In this document: in pieces, positions 17,083 to 25,211 of the stretch
Layout of the letters: the number at the start of each line of letters is the position of its first letter
Position numbering within the stretch: the stretch's first letter is position 1
The notes under the pieces: generated by a model
The model's database searches: none
What the model was told of the DNA's origin: nothing
What the model saw: only the letters and a program-made list of their open reading frames with translations
Made by a program: the position numbers and the translations under genes
DNA from: JAXMHN01 sp964578605
GTDB taxonomy: Bacteria > Verrucomicrobiota > Verrucomicrobiia > Limisphaerales > SIBE01
Length of the DNA stretch: 36,014 bases
Direction: 5' to 3'
Assembly (NCBI GenBank): GCA_964578605.1
Contig: CAZODO010000064.1
Span: forward strand, 1-36,014

Positions 17083-19623
17083 TCACAGCCCGGGCGACGC
17101 CCCCTGCGGGCCGCTTTCGGTCCCGAGATGCGCCTGGCTCTGGTAGGCCGCCAACAGCTCCGTCACGAGAATCCCGTCAATCGTCGTCCCCGCCAGATCG
17201 CACTCCGTTATCCGGACGTTCGAGAGGTCGACCTCTCGGAAGGTGCTGTCGCACAGCATCATTTCTTCAAAACGGACCGGGCGCTGCCGCGCTCGAACCC
17301 CCTCCGGGTCTTGAGGGGGTCCGATCTGTTTCAGAGCTGCGAGCACCCAGCGGCAGTTGACGACCTTTTCCACCAAATCGAGCGGCAAGTAGAAGTAATG
17401 GCACGACGGCTCAAAGCCGATGCGTGAATCCGCGCGCGCGAGCACAAAGAGTTCCCGGGCCAGCGCCATTTCGGATTCGACGCACCGTTTCAGCTCAGCC
17501 CGCCAACGCGCCTTGGCGCCGGCCGTTGTGCTCGCCGATGCCAGCGCGTCCCGGGCGAGAACAAAGCGGGCCTGGTTGGCGACCGACTGGAAATGCACGG
17601 CCGCGGCCCGGGTGAACCGCAGGTCGTCCTCGCCCTGGCTTCGGAGCAGGCGAGGGGCTTTGTCCACGGCCAATCGCAGCTCGGCCGCGGCCGCTCGGAA
17701 ACCGGCGGCTGCCTTGTCGAACTGGGCCGCGAGTACCTCGGGGGGATAGGGCCCGCGCCAGCCTTCCAGGTCATCGTAGGGAATGCCCCACATGGTCGCA
17801 TGATAGCCTGACCTCGACCAATAAAGCGGATTCGCGGGGCCCCATTGCACCGGGGAAGTGTAAACGACGCCGATATGGAAGGGATACTGGCGGAAAGCTT
17901 CGCTTGCCAGTGTCCAGGCCCGGCGCGCGTGGCTGGCTCCTTCGCTTCCGAACCGGTTCCGCGCGAGTTCATCCAAGACGGTGCCAACCTCGGGCGCGGG
18001 CAACCGGTTCATCTGGCGGGCAAGCTCAAAGTTCGGCGACGGGTGCCCGCCCATCGTCCAGCCGATCAACATCCCGTGCAACCGGACCGATGACAAATTG
18101 TGAATGTGCTCCGCCACAAGGTCGAGGACCGGAAGATAGGGAAGGCTGGCGATCTCGCAGGTATTATTGAATTGAATCTCCGCTGCCGGTTTCACCCCGG
18201 CTCGGATGGCGGCGTCCCAATGGGCCAAGGCCCGCGGGCCAGGTCCCACCGAGGAGATGGAATACTCGCCCACGGTGCTCTTCACCCCGCCGCGTTCGAT
18301 CGGGAGGCTCCATTCGCTGGCCGACATCAGCCAAACCGTTTTCGGCAAGCGCGCAATGATCTCCCGAGCGTCCCCGTGACCTTTCCAGCCCCAATCCGAC
18401 AGGATAACCTTCGCCTTCGGATTGCTTCGGTGGACGCCCTCCTCCAACACCTCAGCTACCTCGGCAATAATCTCCGTGTCGGTGCGTGATCTGCAGCGCT
18501 CGCACGTTTGCCAGGCGCCGTGCGAGGCGCAACTGGTCAGGTTCTCGGAAGCGGTGATCGCGTAAATCCCGCCTAAACCCGGCACCTCGCGAAACACATG
18601 GGCCAGCGCGTTCCCCATCCATTGGCGCACTTCGGGGTGCGATGTGCACATGGCCGTGAATTGCTCTTCCCGAACGCCGCCGATTTCCGGGCGGCTGTCG
18701 AAAAACGAAGCGGGCATAGCTCGCGGCTCGTTCATATAAAGGTAAACGCCGATCCCATGTTGCCCCGCACGTTCCACCAGGCTGCGGAGGTTGGCCAGGC
18801 GCCGTTCGTGATGGGTGCCGAACTCCGGGAAGGCCGTCCCGCCGGGAGCCAGGTCACGCAGAACCGCATGCAGCCAAACCCCATTGACCCCCACCGAAGA
18901 GAGCCGTTGCAGGAAGCCGTCGGGGTACGGGTCGAGTTCCGGGTGGAGCAACGGATCCCCATAGACAGCCAAGTACGAATAGACAAACCGCAGCGAGATC
19001 GCTTCGCCTTCCCTGGGCTTGGGCGCAGCATACGAAAGCAGCGGTGTGCTCAGCTTCCGGGCGAATTCGAATCGCGGTTCGGCAGGGCCGCGCAGTTGGC
19101 TTCCAAACTCTTCCTCGACGACTTGGCGTATCTCCGCCGCCCGGCGCTGCGCCGCCGCGTCGGGCGCTTGGTACCGCAATGGTGGACACTTGGGCTTCAA
19201 GCTCCCGAGCTTGATCCAGAGGAAATCGTCCTCGCGCAAGGCAAAGGCGAGCCGCTCGGCCGGCATGTCCAGGAGTTGCAGGAGTTGGTCGTAGGGCAGA
19301 AGATGCCAGTTGCGCCGGATTAGCGTGATATATCCGCGCGTTCTCATCTCCGGCGGAATGAGCCCCGCCGGGGGCAGTCCCATCGATTCCGCGAGGGCAC
19401 CGACATTCTCCTGCGATGTCCCCAGGATCAGCGCCAGCGTCGCGGGCTCAACCATGCTCCAGTTGCGCCAGACGAATTCGTGGACGCGATCAGGGAAATA
19501 GGGGCTGGAGACGGGTGGGGGAGCGCTGCCCTCCGGCAGTTCAGGTCCAAGACCCAAGCTCTGCGCACCGCCGGTCAGCGAGATTCCGCTGACGCACAAG
19601 CTGTAAAATACAAATCGCAGCAT
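17083..19623 (-). CDS. Large secreted glycoside-hydrolase-like protein with pentapeptide-like tail
   Basis: The 846-residue product starts at the ATG at 19623 with a signal peptide (MLRFVFYSLCVSGISLTGGA); a TTG six codons upstream is less likely. The central region, about 200-560, reads like a TIM-barrel hydrolase: VGVNGVWLHAVLRDLAPGG, LVERAGQHGIGVYLYMNEP, YAITASENLTSC, KVILSDWGW and IQFNNTCEI. A helical region follows, ending EKVVNCRWVL, a typical end for such proteins. The last about 55 residues differ in kind: STFREVDLSNVRITECDLAG followed by IDGILVTELLAAY resembles the closing turns of pentapeptide-repeat proteins. I cannot assign a numbered GH family or catalytic pair. It probably acts on polysaccharide outside the cell. 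Confidence 0.75.
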   Translation of the reverse strand: MLRFVFYSLCVSGISLTGGAQSLGLGPELPEGSAPPPVSSPYFPDRVHEFVWRNWSMVEPATLALILGTSQENVGALAESMGLPPAGLIPPEMRTRGYITLIRRNWHLLPYDQLLQLLDMPAERLAFALREDDFLWIKLGSLKPKCPPLRYQAPDAAAQRRAAEIRQVVEEEFGSQLRGPAEPRFEFARKLSTPLLSYAAPKPREGEAISLRFVYSYLAVYGDPLLHPELDPYPDGFLQRLSSVGVNGVWLHAVLRDLAPGGTAFPEFGTHHERRLANLRSLVERAGQHGIGVYLYMNEPRAMPASFFDSRPEIGGVREEQFTAMCTSHPEVRQWMGNALAHVFREVPGLGGIYAITASENLTSCASHGAWQTCERCRSRTDTEIIAEVAEVLEEGVHRSNPKAKVILSDWGWKGHGDAREIIARLPKTVWLMSASEWSLPIERGGVKSTVGEYSISSVGPGPRALAHWDAAIRAGVKPAAEIQFNNTCEIASLPYLPVLDLVAEHIHNLSSVRLHGMLIGWTMGGHPSPNFELARQMNRLPAPEVGTVLDELARNRFGSEGASHARRAWTLASEAFRQYPFHIGVVYTSPVQWGPANPLYWSRSGYHATMWGIPYDDLEGWRGPYPPEVLAAQFDKAAAGFRAAAAELRLAVDKAPRLLRSQGEDDLRFTRAAAVHFQSVANQARFVLARDALASASTTAGAKARWRAELKRCVESEMALARELFVLARADSRIGFEPSCHYFYLPLDLVEKVVNCRWVLAALKQIGPPQDPEGVRARQRPVRFEEMMLCDSTFREVDLSNVRITECDLAGTTIDGILVTELLAAYQSQAHLGTESGPQGASPGL

Positions 19624-20110
19624 CACGTGGCCTTGGTTCAAAATGAGGTTAACCGCCGCTCTTCATGTCAGATGATAAATGGCCGACCCCAGCAAGATCG
19701 AACAGCAAATTCTGGAACTCACTTCGGTTCCACCCGCAGGCGGCAGAAGAGTTTGGATTCCGGCGTGTCAATGCGTATCGCACCCGCCTGCGCGAAGACC
19801 CGATAGACAACAAGAGTCAAGTGCATAGCCCCAAAAGAGAATTGCTGACCCCCCCCACAATTGTGGAAGGTCTAGATCTCACTGCACGCGAATGGTTTAT
19901 GACTCGAATCCCCCCGGATTGACCCTCGCTTCCCGATTGGTCACGAAGGGTCGGCGGGGCCTGAATCTGTGATCGACCGGCGCTTGGGCCGATTTGATAA
20001 GCCCCGATCTTGTCACGGCACGACGTCGAGATCGACGGTCCAGGCGGCTGTTTTTTCTGGACTGGTTTTCAGGGGTAGCGATGATACGCACCATGTTGCG
20101 TATTAGGTTC
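19624..20110. other. Divergent intergenic region upstream of the TonB-dependent receptor
   Basis: This 487-bp gap separates the minus-strand hydrolase-like gene from the plus-strand receptor operon and should carry both promoters. It contains one copy of the 35-bp dispersed repeat (19799-19833) and a run of eight C at about 19849-19856. I found no cobalamin-riboswitch-like box upstream of the receptor and no convincing coding frame. The short frame at 19665-19922 (+) is produced by the dispersed repeat and has no family resemblance. Confidence 0.55.
19799..19833 (+). repeat. Dispersed 35-bp repeat, copy 1
   Basis: The sequence starting CCCGATAGACAACAAGAG and ending GTGCATAGCCCCA matches the reverse complement of 30607-30641 over 35 bases with one mismatch (A for G at the eleventh base). 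Outside these limits the two loci do not align. Translated in one frame it gives PIDNKSQVHSP against PIDDKSQVHSP in the other copy, but neither sits in a plausible gene. Confidence 0.88.
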
Positions 20111-22276
20111 ATGCATCGATTCCGAGGCGTGTTTATGTGCGGGCTGGCGCTTTCATCCTGCACGGTATTCAGCCAATCCGCTCCCTTGACGAACGCCATT
20201 CCCGTCCCTTCACCGGCTGTTGCCGAAGGGGCCCAGGCGTCGGAACTGCCCGAGGTGGTCGTGACGGCGACGCGGAGCCGGGAAGATTCCTTGCACCTGC
20301 CGTATTCGGTCAGCGCGGTCGATACTTTCGACCTGGAACAGAAGATGCCCCGCACGACCGTGGAGGCGCTTCGCGACCTTCCATCCGTGATGCTCCAGAA
20401 AACCTCGCATGGAATGGGCTCGCCCTACCTTCGGGGGTTCACGGGGTTTCGCACGCTGATGCTGGTCGATGGGATTCGGCTGAACAATTCGACCTTCCGC
20501 GACGGCCCGAACCAGTATTGGAATACGGTTGATGCCCTGTCGCTGGACCGCCTGGAGGTGGTGCGGGGTCCAAGCTCGGTGATGTACGGAAGCGACGCCG
20601 TGGGAGGCACAGTCAACGCCATTACGAAGAGCCGGTCGATGTCCGGTGAGGGGTTGGACTGGAACGGCGGGGCGTTCTATCGGTTTTCCTCGGCGGAAGA
20701 TTCGCATACTGGCCGTCCGGAGGTCAGCGCCGAATTCGACCGGAAGCTCGGCATGCACATAGGTGGTTCGATCAAAGAGTTTGGTGACGTGCGCGGCGGG
20801 GATGATGTCGGGCTGCAGCCGAAGACTGGCTATAGCGAATGGGACCTGGACGCGAAGGTGGACTATCATCTTGGTCCGGCGTCGCGCTTAACCTACGGGC
20901 ATCAGTCCGTGAGGCTGGATGACGCCTGGCGCACGCACTCGACCCTTTATGGGCTGGTGTGGTCCGGAACGACGCGCGGAAGCGACCTGAGCCGGGTCTT
21001 CGACCAAGCGCGCGATTTGGATTACCTCCAGTATCACGCGGAGCAATTGCCGGGCTTTGCGGAGGAGGTGCACGCCAGCCTGTCGCACCATTACCAGGGT
21101 GAAATTGAGGACCGAGTGCGCGGCAACGGACTCCGCGAAGTGCAGGACGTGGATGTCAACACTTTGGGCCTCTCGCTTCAACTGATCAGTCCCTCCCCAT
21201 TCGGCCGCTGGATTTACGGCGCGGAGTACTACCGCGACTGGGTGGATTCGTCCTACCGCGGCTATAGCGCGGCGGGCAACCTGACCACGGTGCGTTTCCA
21301 GGGGCCTGTCGCCGACGACGCGAGCTATGATCTTGTCGGGACGTTCGTCGAGAACCACTTCCCCCTGGTGGAGGACCGCCTGGAGTTGATCCTGGGTGGA
21401 CGCTTCACCCACGCCGCGGCCGAAGCCGGCAAGGTCGAGGATCCGTTCACGGGCGCACCATTGTCGATGTCCGATTCATGGAATAACGCCGTTGGCAATG
21501 CACGCTTGAGCTATCAACCTGATCCCGACGGACACTGGACCGTGTATGGAGGGGTCTCCCAAGCCTTTCGCGCGCCGAACTTCTCGGACCTGACCCGGTT
21601 CGACATCGCGCGCAGCGGCGAGCAGGAAATCCCGGCGTTCGATCTGGAGCCGGAAACGTTCCTGTCGCCGGAGATCGGCATTAAGACTGAATACGACCGT
21701 TTCACGGCCGAGGCCGCCTATTTCTACACCTTTACGGACGATCTTATTGTCCGGGTGCCCACGGGGAACTTCACACCGAACGGCGATCTGATCGTCAACA
21801 AGGAGAACTCCGGCGCAGGCTACGTGCATGGTGTGGAGCTTGCCGGCGCCGTGAAGCTGCATCCCCAGTGGACGCTTTGGTCCAATTTCACCTGGATGCG
21901 CGGCGAACTGGACACCCCGGTGATTGTGGGCGGAGCCGATGTGACCGAACCGGTCAGCCGTTTGATGCCAACGACCGTCAATTCGGGCCTGCGCTGGCGT
22001 CATCCGACACGAGATGTTTGGGCGGAGTTTGCCACGACTTTCGCAGAGAGGCAGGATCGCCTGGCCTCGAACGATATTCGGGACACCCAGCGCATCCCGG
22101 TGGGGGGGACTCCGGGATACGGCGTGTACCACCTGCGCGCGGGGTGGAGCCCCTGGCGTTGCGCCAGCTTCTCGGCGGCCATTGAGAATCTCACGGACGA
22201 GGACTACCGAATCCACGGTTCCGGGGTTAATGAGCCGGGACGCAACTTTGTTTTGACGGCGGAGATTCGCTTCTAA
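20111..22276 (+). CDS. TonB-dependent outer-membrane receptor
   Basis: With the ATG at 20111 the product has 721 residues and a signal peptide (MHRFRGVFMCGLALSSCTVFSQ); ATGs at 20081, 20093 and 20135 are alternatives. The plug domain begins with EVVVTATRSREDSLHLPYSV and contains PSVMLQKTSHGMGSPYLRGF, TLMLVDGIRLNN and LDRLEVVRGPSSVMYGSDAV, all standard TonB-receptor motifs. The beta-barrel follows, with LILGGRFTHA, YGGVSQAFRAPNFSDLTRF and the aromatic-ended last strand (FVLTAEIRF). It imports a scarce ligand across the outer membrane. The ligand (iron complex, vitamin or oligosaccharide) cannot be told, and no riboswitch was seen. It heads a unit with TonB, ExbB and ExbD. LSSC in the signal resembles a lipobox, which would be unusual for a receptor. 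Confidence 0.93.
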   Translation: MHRFRGVFMCGLALSSCTVFSQSAPLTNAIPVPSPAVAEGAQASELPEVVVTATRSREDSLHLPYSVSAVDTFDLEQKMPRTTVEALRDLPSVMLQKTSHGMGSPYLRGFTGFRTLMLVDGIRLNNSTFRDGPNQYWNTVDALSLDRLEVVRGPSSVMYGSDAVGGTVNAITKSRSMSGEGLDWNGGAFYRFSSAEDSHTGRPEVSAEFDRKLGMHIGGSIKEFGDVRGGDDVGLQPKTGYSEWDLDAKVDYHLGPASRLTYGHQSVRLDDAWRTHSTLYGLVWSGTTRGSDLSRVFDQARDLDYLQYHAEQLPGFAEEVHASLSHHYQGEIEDRVRGNGLREVQDVDVNTLGLSLQLISPSPFGRWIYGAEYYRDWVDSSYRGYSAAGNLTTVRFQGPVADDASYDLVGTFVENHFPLVEDRLELILGGRFTHAAAEAGKVEDPFTGAPLSMSDSWNNAVGNARLSYQPDPDGHWTVYGGVSQAFRAPNFSDLTRFDIARSGEQEIPAFDLEPETFLSPEIGIKTEYDRFTAEAAYFYTFTDDLIVRVPTGNFTPNGDLIVNKENSGAGYVHGVELAGAVKLHPQWTLWSNFTWMRGELDTPVIVGGADVTEPVSRLMPTTVNSGLRWRHPTRDVWAEFATTFAERQDRLASNDIRDTQRIPVGGTPGYGVYHLRAGWSPWRCASFSAAIENLTDEDYRIHGSGVNEPGRNFVLTAEIRF

Positions 22277-22355
22277 CAATAGCCAGGTGCTCACGCAAAG
22301 GTTTTCTGTGCGCTGTCGAGGCGTGAACGGTCTGAATTCAGGATGAAGGTGGTCC

Positions 22356-23099
22356 ATGAATGAGGGATCCGTTTTGTCTGTTGATGACAGACGGCTGTCC
22401 GGAGCATACGACGACGCTGCGGGTCGGGATGATGCGAGGCTGAGCCTTGTGCTGGCGTTGGTCGTATGGGTTGGATGTGTCACAGTCGGCGTGCTGGGCC
22501 TGGTGCTGCCCTATCGGCGGCCTGTTCCAGTTGGACCTTCTCCTCTGCGCATCGAAACCAGGATCGTCCAAGTGGAACTGGCAGGGAGTTCGGTTCCTCA
22601 TCCGCAGCGAGCGGAGGCCAACCAGCCGCCACCTTTGCCGGATCCAGTGCCTCCGCCGCTGCAAATTCCTGAAGCGCCGCCGCTCGCCGTGGTGGCGAGT
22701 CCTTCGCCGGCCGTGGCTTTCCCTGTGCTCTCGGACGGGTTGGAGCGCGCCGAGGCGCCAGAACAGGCTGTTGTGGGCCCTTACGCCGTGCGACAGTCTG
22801 GTTCGCCGTCTGAACTCGCCGTGCACCCGCTCGTCTTCGGGGAAGGGGAAGGCAAGCAGCCCGCGCCGGAATATCCGCGTGCCGCCGTTCGCGGGAGGCA
22901 GGAAGGCACGGTTCGTATTGGCTTCACCGTGGCGGCGGATGGACGCATTCTGCTCGCGGAGGTCATGGTTCCTTCCCCATGGCCGCTCTTGAACGAAGCG
23001 GCGCTGCGGGCGGTGCGCGAACGTTGGAGATTCGCTGCCGGAACGGTGCGCCGCTATGAAGTGCCGATTCGGTTCCAACTCAAGGACCTAAGCTGGTGA
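22356..23099 (+). CDS. tonB: TonB family energy transducer
   Basis: The 247-residue product has the TonB plan: a short cytoplasmic N-terminus, one membrane helix at about residues 29-50 (LSLVLALVVWVGCVTVGVLG), a proline-rich periplasmic spacer (QPPPLPDPVPPPLQIPEAPP) and a C-terminal TonB domain. The domain shows PEYPRAAVRGRQEGTVRIGF, VAADGRILLAEV and NEAALRAVRERWRF. It couples the ExbB-ExbD motor to outer-membrane receptors. The start has AAGGTGG a few bases upstream and lies 79 bases after the receptor stop. The ExbB frame begins at its stop codon, so the genes are translationally linked. A TonB encoded right behind a receptor is probably dedicated to that receptor, though this is inference. 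Confidence 0.92.
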   Translation: MNEGSVLSVDDRRLSGAYDDAAGRDDARLSLVLALVVWVGCVTVGVLGLVLPYRRPVPVGPSPLRIETRIVQVELAGSSVPHPQRAEANQPPPLPDPVPPPLQIPEAPPLAVVASPSPAVAFPVLSDGLERAEAPEQAVVGPYAVRQSGSPSELAVHPLVFGEGEGKQPAPEYPRAAVRGRQEGTVRIGFTVAADGRILLAEVMVPSPWPLLNEAALRAVRERWRFAAGTVRRYEVPIRFQLKDLSW

Positions 23100-23104
23100 T
23101 CCTT

Positions 23105-23800
23105 ATGCTAGCCAATGTTGTTGTTGATGTTTTCATTCGAGGCGGGCCGGTCATGTGGCCCTTGCTGATCGCGCTGCTGGCCGCGCTTGTGGTCGTGGTT
23201 GAACGCTGCTTGTGGTGGGGGAGTTTGCGGCGCCGGATTCGATCCGCGGAACTGCGGGAGGCCTTTGACGCCATCGCTGCCGGCGAGTTCGGCGATGCGG
23301 TCCGCATCACAGCGGAAGCGAAGGATCCTTTTCTCGCCACGGTCCATCACGGGTTGGTGCATGCCCACAGCTCGCTGCTTGGCGCCATGCAACTGCGCGC
23401 ATCCGACGCCCTGGAAAAGGCCGAGCGCTTGCAGTGGGTGCTTGGAACCTTGATCACGCTGGCTCCGCTGCTGGGCCTCCTCGGGACGGTGATTGGCATC
23501 ATGCAATCGTTCAGCTTTGTCGGCGACGATCAACTGGCTCCCGCACGGGTCAGCGGAGGCATTGCGGAAGCCCTGATCGCCACCGCATGCGGGCTCGGTA
23601 TCGCCATCATGTCACTGCTGCCCTACAACTATTTCAACCGGCGCCTGGCCCGCTTGCGTGCCCAGTTCGAACGCACGATCAATCACGTTGAGTTGCTGGT
23701 CGAATCGGCCAGGCACCGCGGGCACAACCTGGACGCTTTTGCTCTCCAGCGTGCGACGAAGGCGGGTCCTGACGCGCCTGGAGCCGTCCCGAATCCTTGA
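23105..23800 (+). CDS. exbB: ExbB/TolQ/MotA-family proton channel protein
   Basis: The 231-residue product has the ExbB layout of three membrane helices: one near the N-terminus (VMWPLLIALLAALVVVVERCL), then a large cytoplasmic loop, then two conserved helices (LITLAPLLGLLGTVIGIMQSF and ALIATACGLGIAIMSLLPYNY). The second helix region is the MotA/TolQ/ExbB signature. It forms the proton-driven motor with ExbD that powers TonB. The ATG at 23105 is used; a GTG at 23096 overlapping the tonB stop codon is a real alternative that would give 234 residues. The position between tonB and exbD supports ExbB over TolQ. Confidence 0.93.
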   Translation: MLANVVVDVFIRGGPVMWPLLIALLAALVVVVERCLWWGSLRRRIRSAELREAFDAIAAGEFGDAVRITAEAKDPFLATVHHGLVHAHSSLLGAMQLRASDALEKAERLQWVLGTLITLAPLLGLLGTVIGIMQSFSFVGDDQLAPARVSGGIAEALIATACGLGIAIMSLLPYNYFNRRLARLRAQFERTINHVELLVESARHRGHNLDAFALQRATKAGPDAPGAVPNP

Positions 23801-23822
23801 ACCCCGCAACCCCTGTGTCGTC

Positions 23823-24260
23823 ATGCCGGTCAAGCTTGGATCCAAATTCGCCTCTGAAAACGCCGAGGCGCGCATCGAAATCATCCCGTTGATCGACATC
23901 ATGTTCTTTCTTCTCGCGGCATTCATGCTCGTGAGTCTGAGCATGGTGAGCGTCAAGAGTGTCCGGGTGAACCTGCCTGCAGCGACAGCGGCGCGTCCCG
24001 AGTCGGCGCGGGACTTCATGAACCTCTCCGTCGACAAGGGTGGCCTGTTGTTCCTTGAGGGCATCCCCATGGGTTCCCACGAACTCGTGGCGACGCTCTC
24101 GGCTTCGCGAGCCACAAATCTGGGGCTGCGCGTCCTCATCAGCGGCGACCAGGACGCGCGTCATGGCGACGTCATGCACGCCCTTGAGTTGGTGCGTGCG
24201 ACCGGCATCGACGAGATCGCTTTCGAGATCAGGCAGCCGCTGCCCTCCGCCCAGCCGTGA
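23823..24260 (+). CDS. exbD: ExbD/TolR-family biopolymer transport protein
   Basis: The 145-residue product has a short cytoplasmic N-terminus, the ExbD signature helix with its essential aspartate (IEIIPLIDIMFFLLAAFMLV) and a periplasmic domain (VNLPAAT, LRVLISGDQDARHGDVMHAL, IDEIAFEI). The start at 23823 was chosen because the open frame to its left overlaps exbB and lacks family similarity. It lies 22 bases after exbB, and its TGA overlaps the GTG start of the next gene. It is the standard partner of ExbB in energising the receptor encoded upstream. Confidence 0.92.
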   Translation: MPVKLGSKFASENAEARIEIIPLIDIMFFLLAAFMLVSLSMVSVKSVRVNLPAATAARPESARDFMNLSVDKGGLLFLEGIPMGSHELVATLSASRATNLGLRVLISGDQDARHGDVMHALELVRATGIDEIAFEIRQPLPSAQP

Positions 24261-24772
24261 ACCGCGTCCTCCAATGGCTGAATCTCTTTGGGGTGGCGGC
24301 CCTTGCGGCGCTCTGTCTCACACAATGGCAGGTGAACCGGCGGCTCCACCTGGAACTCATCCGTTGCGAGGAACTCCGGCTAGAGTTGCAGGGCAAACTG
24401 GCGAAGGCGGAACAGGCCTCCGCAGATCGGGCGAGAGATCTGGCCAGCTTCCGCACGCACCTGGCGCGGCTTTCCGATGAAGTCCAGAAGTCGGCAAGCT
24501 CGCTGGACGATGCCGATCGCCAGTTGAGAGATGCCCAGGCCGCGCGCGATCAACTGAAATCCAGCGTCACGAACCTGGCGGCCGCGATGGCTGCCCGCGA
24601 TGCGCGTCTGGCCGAAGCGGCCGATCAACTGCGAGGGCTGCTCAAGGAGCGCGATGATGCTGTGACGCGGTTCAACGAATTGGCGGGGCGGCACAACAGC
24701 CTTGTCGAAGAGTGGAACGCTCTTCAGGCGCGCCTGAAAGAAGGCAAGGGCGATCGCGATCCCAAGCGGTAA
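24257..24772 (+). CDS. Membrane-anchored coiled-coil protein in the TonB/ExbBD unit
   Basis: The 171-residue product starts at a GTG overlapping the exbD stop codon, so it is translationally coupled. An N-terminal hydrophobic helix (WLNLFGVAALAALCLTQW) is followed by about 140 residues rich in Ala, Leu, Glu, Arg and Gln with heptad character (ELRLELQGKLAKAEQASADR, LDDADRQLRDAQAARDQL, RDARLAEAADQLRGLLKERD), predicted as a long coiled coil reaching into the periplasm. The C-terminus is basic. I do not recognise a named family. The position suggests an accessory part of this TonB system, such as a spacer or scaffold, but the function is not shown by sequence. Confidence 0.8.
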   Translation: MNRVLQWLNLFGVAALAALCLTQWQVNRRLHLELIRCEELRLELQGKLAKAEQASADRARDLASFRTHLARLSDEVQKSASSLDDADRQLRDAQAARDQLKSSVTNLAAAMAARDARLAEAADQLRGLLKERDDAVTRFNELAGRHNSLVEEWNALQARLKEGKGDRDPKR

Positions 24773-25211
24773 CCGGCCGGCCCCAGGCGGCAGGGCGAGC
24801 GAGTCTTGCATGGCCCGCTGGGCATCCAAGGCCACGCAAGGGCCGCCCAGGGGCATGTCAATCCCCGTCCCTTTCCGCCGCACATTCCGTGCCCGATCTG
24901 CTAAGGTCGAGATCCACAAGGATGTCGCGGCTGCCGCCCTTGGTTTGGACGCCGTTGGCACCCTCACTGCCAGCAGGAAGGTGCCGGAACAAATTGTTCT
25001 GAATGATCCCGCGGCGCCTGCCAGCGCTTTCCCTCCCTCGATTTTCCCCGGCCATTCCAGAGCCGAAATATGGTCCGGGATCGGCCTGTCACGTCATTCA
25101 TTTTACGTCTGAATGGCGGATATTTTGCACGACTTCTTGACATCGCTCTCTGATCCGTGTTGGGCTGGCGGTCACTTGATTACTACGTCCCATTTTAACA
25201 CCTCGGCTTCC
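24773..25211. other. Intergenic region before the pseudopilin gene
   Basis: This 439-bp gap follows the TonB unit. It contains a minus-strand remnant resembling a beta-helix protein (24900-25020) and a small CATTCA/TGAATG inverted repeat near 25094-25113. The pseudopilin frame is open upstream to 25113, but that extension is not needed for the prepilin signal. No terminator with a T-tract was found directly after 24772. Confidence 0.5.
24900..25020 (-). pseudogene. Possible remnant of a parallel beta-helix protein
   Basis: On the minus strand a stretch reads IIQNNLFRHLPAGSEGANGV and continues QTKGGSRDILV, which strongly resembles one turn of right-handed parallel beta-helix proteins (such as pectate-lyase-like proteins). 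The frame then loses the pattern and has no start or end fitting such a protein, which normally has several hundred residues. It is most simply a short leftover of a deleted gene. The match is judged by eye only. Confidence 0.4.

Noticed and set aside
19665..19922. Short plus-strand frame containing PIDNKSQVHSP
   Set aside because: It is created by the 35-bp dispersed repeat. The parts outside the repeat do not match the second copy and look non-coding.
19890..19925. tRNA-like 3' half (GACTCGAATCCC)
   Set aside because: No acceptor stem, anticodon arm or D arm could be paired around it.
19834..20110. Possible cobalamin riboswitch before the TonB-dependent receptor
   Set aside because: No B12-box-like sequence or suitable stem layout was found by eye.
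25113..25211. Longer N-terminus for the pseudopilin
   Set aside because: It would place 33 extra residues before the short basic leader that normally precedes the GFTLIE cleavage site.
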